A DNA stretch of 64,000 nucleotides from Endomychus coccineus. Its lineage: Eukaryota > Arthropoda > Insecta > Coleoptera > Endomychidae. Positions within the stretch are counted from its first letter, which is position 1. Every line of letters starts with the position of its first letter. Positions 53,461 through 64,000 of this stretch are shown piece by piece. The stretch lies in the NCBI GenBank assembly GCA_958510875.1, contig OY294069.1, forward strand, positions 164,609,111 to 164,673,110. The letters run 5' to 3'. The notes below the pieces were generated by a model that was given only the letters and a program-made list of their open reading frames with translations, did not search any database and had not been told where the DNA came from. The position numbers and the translations under genes are program-made.

Positions 53461-54529
53461 TTTTGAACGACTTTACCCTCACGTCATCAAAGTGTTACGT
53501 CACATAGCTGTATTAAATTATTCTGTGATCTCATAAAAGTAAGATTGATTAATAATACATAAGTGTAAAGTCTAAAATTGTGAAACACATATTATGTTTT
53601 GAATATACTTTCAATGACAAAGGGTATAATTTGACGTCTTCCCACATATTTAGCTGTTTCTAAATCTATTGCAATATATTTTCTGTTCCTACGGGCAAAG
53701 TCCGCGGGCAACAGCTGGTAAATATGTATCACCATCACACATTAAACCCGCAGAAGTATCTGAAAGTGAAAAATTTTATTATCAAAAGGAGATAACAATA
53801 GTTGTACTAACAGCAGGTAATTCATTCGTATACAGGGTGGAAACTGTAACTGGAATAAAATCGCTAACAGAAAAATTGAACATTTTTATAAAAGATGAAA
53901 AAATTGTCAAATTTAGTTTGCCAATTTCTTATAGGTGGCAAAAATAAGCACCCCATTGGGAGGTATCAGCTACACCAATTTTTTATTTCTAAATGTAATG
54001 ATATTGTTGACAGATCACTCAAAGAAATGAAGCCAACATGTTTTTTTACAAATTAGTAAGTACACTAAGAACTTTTTCGAATTGCTATTTTATCGGAGAA
54101 ATTCGATTCTAACATTAGTTTTATCATCAGACATTGATTAAGCACGTTACAAAGTCTGGAAATCCCGAAATCGGCTCATAAGACACACACTAATCATAAT
54201 AAAATCATGTTTTGAAGGGTTATTACAAAAAAAAACCATGAGAACATTCTTTTGATATCTAACAGAACAAGATTCAACGGTCAGTTCAATTTTTTGAGAT
54301 ATATCCATTTTCCAACATTTCTTAAGGGTAACTATGGAAAAATCTCGATTTTGGTCGACTTTATCGATTCCATGAGGCAGACATCGCACCAGTTGATGAT
54401 CAGACAGACGCTTATCGTATCAAAGTAAGAGGAGAATCAGCTTATCACAACATACGTTTGGGTTCTACTGCAACAGAGCAGCCGTAGAAGATAGCACAGG
54501 GTGTTGCCATATTGATATATCTTGGCTTA
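53461..54529. other. No gene recognised
   Basis: 53685-53725 carries tacgggcaaagtccgcgggcaacagctgg, the reverse-orientation form of the widespread insect 'tactagctg…' repeat start. The 92-codon frame at 53669-53947 (plus) reads through it and is not recognised. The remainder is AT-rich. Confidence 0.4.
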
Positions 54530-54700
54530 TTGATGGATTCCGCGTCACAATAGCTCTACTTGATGCCGACGTTTCTCCAACGATTACAGGTGGCATCTTC
54601 AAGGCAGGATTGATGCTTGAACTGAAACAGAAAGCGGAATCCATCCGGAAGTCAAGATTTTTCAAGATTAGCTATCCGCGGAAGTCTACTATTCAAGAGT
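54530..54700 (-). mobile_element. PLE terminal repeat (family 1)
   Basis: The segment matches 16903-17045 and 15312-15505: ggattccgcgtcacaatagctc, the fold at 54564-54606, and …ccatccggaagtcaagattt, tcaagattagctatccgcgg. The minus-strand frame 54665-54465 contains ALKMPPVIVGETSASSRAI, which is merely this repeat translated and is seen in such copies generally. Like the 15-kb copy it has the matching arm on the other side (ggaatccatccgg), but here the palindrome is interrupted. Confidence 0.85.
54564..54606 (-). ncRNA. Hammerhead-ribozyme-like fold, family 1 (copy 3)
   Basis: Minus strand: helix I TGCC/GGCA (perfect four pairs), core TTGAAGA (C3 changed to T), helix II GCCA with a weakened partner (tTGG), core GAAA, CGTC. 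The first core position is mutated, so it should be inactive, but the helix I pairing confirms the structure inferred for copies 1 and 2, whose arms carry one mismatch or one wobble. Confidence 0.65.
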
Positions 54701-56169
54701 ATACAAACAGTCTCAATCAATGGATTGGGAATTATCAGGTAGATATTTGCGTAGTTAGAAGACATGATAAATGAGCTTTTTCATATTAGCTTAAATGACG
54801 ACAGGATTTATCAGGAAAAATAAGATTAAGCTGGCTGACTGTGGTAAGTGATCTATGAATCACAAATAGTTTTAGTTGATGACACAGAATGAGACTCATC
54901 AGCAGACTCATAATTCCTCTTTTACTACATAATAACAAAGAAGTCTTTCTATAAGATAAGTCATTAATAAAGTTGCTCACGCAAGGTTCAATTAAGACCT
55001 TAATGTTTGTTCTATGCAAATTAAGTGAGGTACGAATGAAGATTTATATGTTTTGTTACTACTCCTATACAATCCAGTCGCCGATAATCACAGAACTGAC
55101 ATTGTTCTCAATACCAAAAAACAACGTTATAAATAACAATCGAAGTATCGAGTATGACACTTCATTCTTCATTGCAGTGAATAGTCTTCGTGCCAAGGTG
55201 AAATAAATGAAAACTAAAACAATTTATGTATTTTAGGACCTTATATGAATGGGTCTTGTGGAATATTTCAATTTTGGAGATATCTATTTCAAATACCATA
55301 TCATTTTCGATACACCAACTGTCTATGCTTTGACTATCAAATATTACTCTTTATCAGGAAGGAATTCCATGATTGAGGTATTTATTACCATGCTCTAGAT
55401 TCAAATTGACTATTTGGCGGCAGATTCAGTCGAGGTAGTAGCCACGTAAACTGGCTGAGTAGGTGGGATTCATAAGTTACCACGAGACCCCTGATAATTC
55501 CTAAATGAAGAAAGTTGTTCAAGGTGTAAAGACATGAGGATTATATAGATGAAGTTGAGGGATATGCAGATGAACCAGCGATAATAGACCATTTGTAGGC
55601 TAACATTTTCTGTGTTATTGACGAAATCATATGCCAGTTGGTGGGTAAAACATTTTACATTAATAACTAACGTTCTTGATTTTTTATATGTTGTTTGTAT
55701 ACAGTTAGTATAAATCTATAAAATCCTGCAACATTTTACGACGTCAGCAATTTTTGATTGAATTGTAAAGGCTATAAATCTAATTCTTTCCCATCAAAAA
55801 AATTCCGATCAAATCTGCAAACTCGCAGGATCTCGACGAAAAAAAATTTTTTTCGCTCAATAACATTAATTATAATACGTATATAACTATTAACTGAATA
55901 ATTTTTCTGACAATGGCCGATATGTTATACTAAATCACATTTGCTACTCATTTGCAAGATGTTCCCAATTTTTTTTTTGGTACAACATCATTTAACAATT
56001 AATTATTTCTAATTTTTGATGTAGCAATGTTGCTGAAGGGATTGAAGACTGCAAAATTGCTATTTTGTAATTTGCTCTATTTTATTAACATTGCCGGTCT
56101 TGACTTCGAAGTATAGTCCGTATATTTGTAATCTCTCGTGGTGGAGTAACAAACGAGATTCATGATGAA
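54701..56169. other. About 1.5 kb without a recognisable gene
   Basis: AT-rich spacer. Frames at 54786-55019 (minus) and 54973-55206 (plus) overlap in opposite directions and match no family. Confidence 0.45.
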
Positions 56170-58200
56170 CACCGACCATGGAAATATCTGTAGAAGAGGG
56201 CCGTCAATGAAATCCTAAGTGTGACATCACCAATCAGACAAATAGCTCTCTCGTGGATATAAACCAAGAGTCGAACTCCAAACATGTGAACAGTAGGTAC
56301 TCTAAGACAGGTCGAATCTGTACTTTATAGATTATGAGAAGCTGCTAGGATGTAAAGTAGCTCTTGGCACGGAAAAGAAAACCAAGTTTTTGTGAAAAGG
56401 TTTTCGCAGTGGACCTCACATGATCGTCCCATGAGAGAGTGCTGTTGGTGGTGATGCCGAGCATGGATATGGGAGACTTCATAGGAATAGTTGTACTTGA
56501 AATCTCGCATTCTCCTTCCTGGAGGAGACGTGAGTTTGAATTTTGTTTCCATTGAGCTCTACTAGATTATTGGATCTCCATTTCAAAATCATTGCCAGAT
56601 CCCCATTAATCGCGTGAATCTGTCTCTGTCTTGCTCCTCTGGCCTCATAAGATGGTATAGGGGCTCCAGATATGACATGTATCATCATCTGCAAAGCTGT
56701 GGAGGGGACAGGTGGTTACTTCCAGGGGATCGTTGATATGGTGCTTAAACAGAAACAAAGTTGGTGGCAAGGCAGATCCCTGTGGTACACCACTTGATAG
56801 TCATTGTATCGAAGGATACTCCGTCAACCACAACATGGACTGATTCATATGAAAGGAAACTAGATAGTAAGCGAAAAATTTGAGGCGGAAAACCATATGA
56901 CGGAAGTTTACCAAAAAGGAGATGATACCAGACTTGGTCGAATGCTTTGGAGATATTCAATGCTATAGCTAGTGATTACTCATCTTCTCCAATATATTTC
57001 TGCTATACATGTGTTTCGTAGGCAGGCAGGTTTCCTGTTGATCTCTTCTGATAAAAGCCATATTTTCGATCATTCACGATTTTGGAGCTTTCTAGTTATT
57101 GGATGAGCTCTATGTTGATTGCTCTCTCCATCACTTTTGAGATCACAGATAATACTGCAATGTTGGACTCTAGCTGTCTTCCAGCAAGAAGGAAATGCAG
57201 TTTGTATGGAAGGGTTAACAACCTGGAGAAAACTGGTGTTAATTCAGGAGTACATTCCTTGGAAACGATAAGGGGAATTTCGTCCTAACCCATGGACTTT
57301 CTGGTATTGAGATCAAGCAGAATGTGCCTAATTGTGAGCTGATGAAAGACAATTTCAGGCATATGGCTATCGATAGCAACAATATTAGGAGGGTTCTTCC
57401 TTTTTGGATTCAAAGTAGAATTTTGAAAACATTCCAGCCAAAAAGTTTGATGTTCTTGTGATGTAGTAGCCAGTGTGCCACCATCTTTGGTTAGGGGGAA
57501 TGAGCTGGAAGGGAAATTTCTACCGTTTGCTTTGGCGAAACTCCCATACTTACGAGACCCATTCGGGCATTGGATAAGCTTTGATCTTATTTTGGCATTA
57601 TATGCCTCTGTCGATGTGTTTATTGCTTATTGCACATAATTCTAACTACAACATATTCTGTTCTGGTCTCCAGACATGGGTTACCGCGCCAACGGCGGTA
57701 TGCTGTTTCTTTTGAAGCGACGATCCTAGAACAGATTTTATTGAACCATCATTCACCAGTTGACGGTGGTTCATTGGTATGGGGTATGTACACTTCTATT
57801 CCTAGCCGGATAATATCCGAGATCTCCGTGGCAGGTTGCGTTGGGTCATCAGATTCAAAACATACGCTTTCAACAATGAAACTCGGAGAAAAACATGCGA
57901 AGACCATATCAGTCGACTGAGTTGTAATGTCAAACTAAACGTGTAGGATTGGTTGGTGGAGTAATATAAGGACATGTGGTAGTGATGAGTGAAAGGTCAA
58001 AGTTTCCCAATAGTGCATGGACCTTTACTTCGTAGGGATCTGGATTGTTAGGAAGGAATAAGTCAAGCGTATTGGCGTAATGTTAGTTATTATCAGGGAT
58101 CCGTGTTGGTGCATTAATTAACTGCTCGACACCATAGGTTATGGCGAAAGCCTCGGCCAGCTGGATAGTTCTGACGAATAAGGTTCAGTTTTAGAGAAAC
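56170..58200 (-). pseudogene. CR1-like non-LTR retrotransposon: endonuclease tail and reverse transcriptase
   Basis: Minus strand from 58170: AEAFAITYGVEQLINAPTRIP and NTLDLFLPNNPDPYEV, then LGNFDLSLIT near 57990 (endonuclease SDHS block, H and S partly lost), then YNAKIRSKLIQCPNGSRKYG (57600-57540), FPLTKDGGTLATT, LDLNTRKSMGxDEIPLIVSKE (57320-57260), ISKVMERAINIELIQ (57150-57100), ALNISKAFDQVWYHLLFGKLP near 56960-56905 (block A), VPQGSALPPTLFLF (56790-56750) and the catalytic FADDDTCHIWSP (56690-56655). The thumb is NSTLSWDDHVRS…QLLIIYKVQIRPVLEY (56435-56275). The domain order is endonuclease, reverse transcriptase. FADD is intact, but frame shifts and stops make it inactive. The C-terminal tail is missing. 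Confidence 0.93.
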
Positions 58201-58959
58201 TCAAAGAGTTTACCATGAGCCGGTTTGAAATTCAACATAATCGAATCCTTGTGGTAATTGAAAAATACAATTCAATTATTACGTCAAGAAAGCAGGGTCC
58301 CCATTAAATACCCGCTCCACTGAATCCTTCCATTTAAAAATTCTCAAGAAAGCAATATTCATAAAATCTTTTGAAACATTTCCCTCGAATTATAAGCCCA
58401 TTAAAACAGTACTCTTTGATAACGCGTCTAAAGCGAATGCCTTTCGGAATGACGACCATCTATTTTATTTTATATGTTCATGTTGGTAGTAAAAATGTTG
58501 AAAATGCTATATCCACCCACTATGGTTCCAGAATATAGCTGTTTTATTACTAATATGCGCGTAGTAAAAATATTTTTCATTAATTTCATCGTTTTAAAGA
58601 TGTCAATGAATTAATAAAGTTGTGAGAATTTTGGAGTGCGTTGTTGTTGTCGTTTCATTTCCCTCTTGATTTCTCACCGCATCATATATTTTAAAAATGC
58701 TAATTTATATAATCATATAAATAACTTAAGTTAATTCACTTAAATTTCATTTAATTATCTCAACAATGAAACAGGGCATGACTTAAGCAACTGGCTAATA
58801 AACTTACATAATAAATCAAAATAATTTACAACTATTTTCTAGGAAATAAAATTATATAATTATCATTTCATATATTCGAACTTCCTTAGGTGCAATAACT
58901 TCATGACTTGGCCAATCATCTTCGACTGAGTGTTCAATCAGCTGAAGGATTGTGTCCTC
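58201..58959. other. No gene seen
   Basis: AT-rich spacer between the CR1 body and a short PLE N-terminal piece. No feature found. Confidence 0.45.
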
Positions 58960-59165
58960 TTTGACAAACTGAATTATTAAACACAGTTTCGGCAAGAATC
59001 GATTGAAAAATTAAATCAATCAACAATAAATTTCAACAAATGTTACCAGAAATTCCTAGAGAAAAAACTATGAATATAAACATTATTCACAATGAAACCG
59101 ATATTAAATCCATTGAAACGCAAATTAATTTGTTGAATAAAGGTTTAAATTTTACAATTAAACCT
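58960..59165 (+). pseudogene. Possible PLE N-terminal fragment
   Basis: One plus-strand frame reads PEIPREKTMNINIIHNETD, IKSIETQINLLNKGLNFTIK. LLNKGLNF is the landmark near the N-terminus of PLE proteins (LLxKGLNFxxxP), which precedes the reverse transcriptase. The match ends at 59164, where an unrelated non-LTR 3' end begins. Short, so tentative. Confidence 0.48.
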
Positions 59166-59402
59166 CTCTCACATCCTAGCAGAATATCTAGCACTGGCTT
59201 CTCTTAGGCTACAACACTTCGGCAGCACACATATTCCGCTTGAAGCCATAAGAGATATCAGTCCATGCAAAATCTTAACCTTCGGCACTGCCTTAGGCTC
59301 GTTTGACTGATTCTTGTATCAAGAGGTGCACAATGAACCCAATCAAGCGATCTAAATGCCCCGGACTTGTCCGCCTTTGTTTTGATTGATTGATTGATTG
59401 AA
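59166..59402 (+). mobile_element. 3' end of a non-LTR element with GATT tail
   Basis: The plus strand reads ALASLRLQHFGSTHIPLEAI and RDISPCKILTFGTALG (59190-59300), matching the tail of R1/LOA-like proteins (ALxxLRxxxLGxxxL…LLxF). About 80 bp of 3' UTR follows and ends in a gattgattgattgattg run (59377-59396), the expected simple-repeat tail. Confidence 0.62.
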
Positions 59403-59545
59403 TATTCAAACAGGCACATTATTATTTCCAATTTAGTTTATTCTCATAATGTCTACAGAGTAGGTGAAATGTCCTAAGTATTTTAACAGTATTTTTAGTG
59501 GATTAGGGTAATGGTTTCTTATGTATAGTGAAGCTGAATAAGTCA
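59403..59545 (-). repeat. Dispersed repeat F4 fragment, minus orientation
   Basis: Contains attcaaacaggcacat, …gtcctaagtattttaacagtatttttagtggattagggtaatggtttctta, the reverse complement of F4 sequence at 34530-34575 and 46025-46075. The hairpin is lost. Confidence 0.6.
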
Positions 59546-60480
59546 TTCTCATAAGAAGCAGTAGCAATTACGGAATACATTTTAAGATTATTATGTAATT
59601 CGTGAATAGCTACATTATTTGACATGGGGTCCTTTTTAAGAGTATTTGCTACTGTCAAAAAGTCAAAATTAGGGTCTGAACGTCATTGATGAAATCTTAA
59701 AATAAATTGGAAACTATGTCGAAGTCACCCTCCTATCTACTACGATGTTTACTGACTTTATTCATGACTACATCGTTTCATAATTTGTTAGCGGTTTAAC
59801 AAATGAATATTCAACAAAAACTTGTGTTTGCATAATAATTCAACAATAATTATCCACCATTGATTATAATATCTAATACAATTTGCATATTCTTATTATG
59901 TTTTAAACATTTATATAATATAAATATGGTGTGTGAGGGAATTAGTTGGAAAAAAAAAACAAATAGTAAGGTCGTACCAACTGTATATTTTTCTCGGTTC
60001 CATATGATTGCTTTCACCATAATTCATTGTAGCGTATTTAATGCTACTAATTGTGTTATTTCCTTTTAACTACCTATTTGAACGCATAATTGCAGCAGGC
60101 AGATGAATCGGTCGTTTTGTTTTAGATTCGTATCGAAATTAATTTTTAGATGGAATGCGGTCTTTGCGAGCAAGCAATCGCTTCCTGCAGAAATTTTATT
60201 CCTAATGAGTATACTTAGTTAATTACTCTTGCTTGCAATTCTGTTAAATCATCGTGTGAGTTGCTGTATCAGCCTCACAGTATAATCGAGGAAATAATGC
60301 ACTAAAATAGGCCCAGTATGATGGATTGAAGAATGTAATTTAGAAATTTTGTGCCGCGTTTGCTTTTTGGGCAAAATAATTATTGCATTTCTGTAGCGAA
60401 AAAATGCACTTTTTGAGGTGAATACAAAAAATTAATTACTTGGTGAATAATGAGTCAAACGGGCGCGAGTGTTGATTTCT
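59546..60480. other. No gene seen
   Basis: AT-rich spacer; the frame at 59860-60069 has no recognisable motif. Confidence 0.45.
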
Positions 60481-60837
60481 TGGAGGTTTTCGGAGTCAGT
60501 GATCACGAATAAGATGTCAAAGAATTTCTTTGAGGTCACACTGGACCACCCCCGGGGTATCCGGCGGTCGTGAGGCCCTGGATATCGATTAATTTCATTA
60601 AAAATTATTTTTTATGCTTGTCAACTGATCAAACGAGGATATAAAGGTCGCTGGTGATTATTACGACATGCAAAAATGTTCCTAAAATATCCGGGGATAC
60701 CAGGAGACCGGACATGGGAGGTTTTCGGGATTGCTGTTCACGAATCTGAAGTCCAATAAATTCCCTGAAGTCAACTTGGACCGTTCACGGGGTATCCGGG
60801 GGTCCTGACGCCCTAGATATTGATGAATTTTAATAAA
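60481..60837. repeat. Satellite-like direct duplication, 120-bp units about 236 bp apart
   Basis: ggaggttttcggagtcagtg … ggtatccggcggtcgtgagg … attaaaa at 60481-60605 recurs at 60717-60837 as ggaggttttcgggattgctg … ggtatccgggggtcctgacg … aataaaa, at about three-quarters identity. The spacer shares parts (ggggataccagg). It resembles the tcgggatcgctgatcacgatt part of the 43.2-45.0-kb satellite read on its minus strand. Confidence 0.82.
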
Positions 60838-60839
60838 AC

Positions 60840-61715
60840 TAACTGTTGAAGTACTGAGGGTCTGTCAGCTACCAAGTAGCCATCTAGTCAACCAAAGTAG
60901 GAAACAACATGTGCTTGTTTGAGTACTATTTATAATTAGTAGTTTATATAAGGGATTACCCTCAGTTGGAGATATTTATCGTTACTATGTTGCAAGAGTG
61001 ATAAACTTTCTCGAGAAATTATATGCCCTATATTCAAAATATGTTCGGCTGAGGCTGATTCTTCACCATTATTTTTCTTTGTATGAGCAAAATGATCTTT
61101 ATACCGATTTAGAATATTTTAAACACGACTCATTGAAGGTGTTGCCTGAATTGTTTTTTAGTATGTTCATACATCTATGACCGTATTGTATTGCAAATTT
61201 ATAAAACAAATTATCGAATTTATCAAGTACTGAAGGATGATGAGAGAAACTCTTGAATTTTATTGAATATCTGGAGGCTGTGGCTCTAATTTAGTTAATT
61301 GGTTGCGTTTCAATTCTTTTTCTGTTCAGAAATTAAGTTATTAATCGAAGATTTGTAGTAACCATTGTCCAACCCTATGTTTTCCTCAACTGCGCTGTTA
61401 TAATTCTACTGGCTGAAAGGAATATTTAATAATCCATGAACAAAAGTTTTTTATAATATTGAGGAGTATACCCATTTCTTCCAGTTGATTGTAAATACAG
61501 GTCATGTCATCTCTCAAGAAAGGATATCACTAATGACAAATATCTAGATAATTCATTCAGAAGAGACGGAATGTATAAGAGAAAAAGCAATTTAATGAAT
61601 TCAGGTTTATCTCCAGCTGAGAGTTATCCCTTAAATACTCAATTGAAGACAAGGTCCTCATACTTCAACAGTGTTTTTCGTGGATAAGGGTGAATGTTTC
61701 TTATTTATAATATCC
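60840..61715. mobile_element. F4-type element with inverted arms, about 870 bp
   Basis: The left arm (60845-61000: actgttgaagtactgaggg…, ataagggattaccctcagttggagata) is repeated in reverse complement at 61590-61710 (tttatctccagctgagagttatcccttaaatac…cttcaacagtg). The internal part 61220-61455 matches 41990-42265. No transposase frame is visible. The element could be a long MITE, or two F4 copies in opposite orientation. Confidence 0.7.
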
Positions 61716-62539
61716 AGATCCCTTCAAACGGCTTCAAAATGGTGGACGAAAGTACCTTACTGTTATATTGCTTTTGTCAAACTGATCAGCATGTGGGTGG
61801 TCAAGCTGTTCTAGCACAGCATCAATGAAGATGCTATTACAATTACTCCAAATTACGTATTTTCGAACAAGATGCCTGTATCCAGACTTATATTGTCCAA
61901 GATCTAGACTCGGATTGATAAATCGTCAAGCGCAAATAGTCATAGACTTAATAAGTCAAGAATAGAAGGTAGATCGGTATGAACCAGAGATATTAACCTT
62001 GGTGCTAAGCTCGGGTGAGTAAGATGTAAACTGTATCAAGTAGGCTGCATAATCTAACAGCGGCCACTGCTTTAGTGCTTTATTTCGAATGTCACTGTCT
62101 GCTAGTTTATGACGCCAACGGACGCATAATCTCCACTCAGTTCTCAGGAGCTGTCTACCGGGGGCTGGTCGCGATAAATAAACCAACAACTCGAACGTTA
62201 CGATACTGAAAATAAAGATAGATATTTAATATTCAGTACAGACTGTTCATAATGCAGCTGCACATCCTGCCTCACTAGCCTCAAGTCACGATGAACGCTG
62301 GAAAATTCACTCTGAACTAATGATCTGTTCGTGATTTCAGATTACATACTTCACTTATCTGATATTTCCCCATATCGACGATCTTCCAATCGCTTATTGG
62401 AACTCTACTATGTTGTGTCATAGTATGTTATGGATTACAGAAGGGAAGATTATAGAGTCAACCAATATTGAAAAAAAAATCATGTTGTGGTAAGATTCTT
62501 GTGTTTAGTAAGCTACTGAACTGGAATACCTTGTTTTGT
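61716..62539. other. No gene seen
   Basis: The minus frame at 61956-62189 has no family motif. No repeats were recognised. Confidence 0.45.
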
Positions 62540-62650
62540 TGATGCTAAAAGAGTTCACAACTATGGATGCACTATAACACTGATAAGTACGTGATATTCA
62601 CACTTATCAACTAAAAATACTGTTTGAGTATTATTTATTACGATCAGCCA
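62540..62650 (+). repeat. Dispersed repeat F4 fragment, plus orientation
   Basis: Starts taaaagagttcac…tatggatgcactataac, the F4 terminus seen at 34496-34540, then cacttatcaactaaaaatactgtttgagta. The hairpin is missing. Confidence 0.6.
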
Positions 62651-63738
62651 CAGCCGACTCGAATAAAATAAGCGTTATCAGTGAATAGAGTTGTAAAATG
62701 GCTTCTTACGGAAATAATGGATATTTTGTTAAAAGTAAAAAGTGAAACAAATTTGCTCCATACATAAAAATGTAAGAGTCAAATATTCTAAACAGTTTGT
62801 ATCGAAGATATTGATATTTGAAAGACATTTCTCTAAATAGACTCAGGGATTGGGGTGTTTGTGAACAATAAGACAACCTCAAATGAAACTAGGGTATTCC
62901 CAGGTATATGTTTGAGATCTTTCGATGTTCAACTAGTTTGAAGGAATTTTTTACATACAAACTTGGTGGGGTTTGAAGCTGCTAAATTCATTAATTTTAG
63001 GTGAACAATTCAATTCGTAAGTTTAATTTTGTATTTTAAATTATCGAAGTTTACTGAGGTAGAGGAAACTGGCCTGAAATAGCATACCACTTTTTGAAAT
63101 GGATTTTATTTTTTTAAGAGATAACAAATTTCAAAAGTAACTTTTGCTATAGATTCCCTATGTAATTGATACTAATAAAATTGAATCAAATGAGACATCA
63201 AATTGATTATTTATCGTGAAAGCTTTACCAAAACAGTGATTACATGATTTATTTTACCCACTCAAATAGGACGAAATAAAATGTTAAAAAATTAAATAAA
63301 TTCTTAAAATTCGAAGAAATAATTTTTTCCCATAGACTTTAATGAAAGGTACAAAAATGGTTATTTCAAAATAAGACTGAATTTAAAACATTAACATTAA
63401 CAAATATATAAGGGATCGAAACAACGCAGGGCAAAACTACATAAGCTGTTAATACTGACAAGCATCACAAATGTGAAGTTTCATTATCAGCTAACTTTTG
63501 CCTGACAGTTTTTCTAGTATAATTACCAACAATTTTTGGACAAAGATTGAATATGTATAATACCTATTTGATGTTGGGATAAACCACATATATTATATTT
63601 CATCTTGAATGATATGTAATGTATCTAAAATGGCATACTATTTGGGTCGTATAAATAAAATAAAATAGGACAATTAATTTTGAGGTTTGAAGCTAACTTT
63701 TAGATTATGTTTTGAAAAAATGTCAGCAATTCTTTCAC
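62651..63738. other. No gene clearly supported
   Basis: AT-rich sequence downstream (on the minus strand) of the PLE-like frame at the right edge. It may contain further degraded PLE linker, but I cannot show it. Confidence 0.4.
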
Positions 63739-64000
63739 TTACGGTGCTAAAATATTTGAGGGAAACTTATTTTCATGAAGAATCAGAATTTTTTTAAAAA
63801 GATAGATACTTGAGTAAGTTAATTTCTGCTTTATTCTTTCAATTATTTTGAATATAATTTGAGGTTGAAAACCATTGTTGATGGCTATAACCTTGATTAT
63901 ATTCAATTCTTCATTCAGATTTTCAGGTGCTATTTCACTACCTCTTCCTCCTGAAAACTTGATTGAAGAATTGAATATAATCAAGGTTAAATCCATTAAC
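63739..64000 (-). pseudogene. Possible PLE fragment entering from the right edge
   Basis: The minus frame reads LNEELNIIKVIAINNGFQPQ, IIFKIIERIKQK. It resembles the PLE segment after the palm, with ELxxIKxIAxNNGYxPxII as landmark, which leads to the GIY-YIG linker. It is open for 85 codons to the stop at 63739; downstream is not clearly recognisable. The fragment continues beyond the window, so the call depends on sequence not seen here. Confidence 0.48.

Overview
This window looks like gene-poor, repeat-rich DNA from an insect nuclear genome. It is AT-rich on both strands, no host gene with an intact multi-domain protein was recognised, and almost every coding signal belongs to a decayed transposable element of a kind common in insects: R1/LOA-like and CR1-like non-LTR retrotransposons, Penelope-like elements (PLEs), a BEL/Pao Gag, mariner, Tc1 and other DDE transposases, hAT and MITEs. 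A beetle would fit the mixture, but the order is inference. Nearly all element genes carry stops and frame changes, so this is an archive of insertions, not a set of working genes. All assignments come from reading motifs by eye; no database search was run.

Layout. 1-1410 is a recent 689-bp tandem duplication. It abuts a broken RNase H (1405-2045, minus), a CR1-like reverse transcriptase (2370-2925, plus), a mariner 5' half (3270-3860, plus) and, after a quiet stretch, an R1/LOA-like reverse transcriptase (6880-8065, plus) followed by a TTCGAA-rich MITE. At 9600-13170 (minus) lies an R1/LOA-like element split by a 1,629-bp hAT transposon with clear 12-bp termini and an exact 8-bp target duplication. 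From 14 to 19.7 kb there is a PLE cluster with terminal repeats, a 49-bp perfect inverted repeat, and three coding fragments in alternating orientation. From 20 to 29.7 kb there are a possible solo LTR, MITE-like palindromes, CR1, Tc1 and DDE fragments and another PLE.

31.1-32.75 kb holds a BEL/Pao Gag-protease remnant flanked by short direct repeats. 33-36 kb holds two MITEs (one with a 9-bp target duplication) and a decayed copy of a multicopy insect protein with a cysteine-rich tail. 37.7-41.6 kb holds an R1/LOA-like 3' half and a DDE transposase, both minus. 43.2-45.0 kb is a satellite built from nested palindromes with a 660-bp higher-order repeat. 45.3-51 kb has PLE, RNase H, a possible solo LTR and CR1 remains. 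52.15-53.46 kb is a mariner copy that carries its own nested MITE. 56.2-58.2 kb is the longest CR1-like body (endonuclease tail plus reverse transcriptase). The last 5 kb has non-LTR and PLE ends, a satellite-like duplication and several copies of one dispersed repeat.

The most interesting recurring signal is a set of compact hammerhead-ribozyme-like folds. They occur in PLE terminal repeats of three families (14.1, 15.4, 17.0, 19.1, 29.6, 45.3 and 54.6 kb). In one family two diverged copies keep complementary helix I arms. A fourth short dispersed repeat (near 30, 34.5, 46.0, 59.5, 61 and 62.6 kb) has a hammerhead-like core, and in one case is a 105-bp insertion flanked by a 13-bp direct repeat. 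Hammerheads in PLEs are established knowledge; the assignment of these copies, and the idea that the 105-bp unit is an independent retrozyme-like element, are inference.
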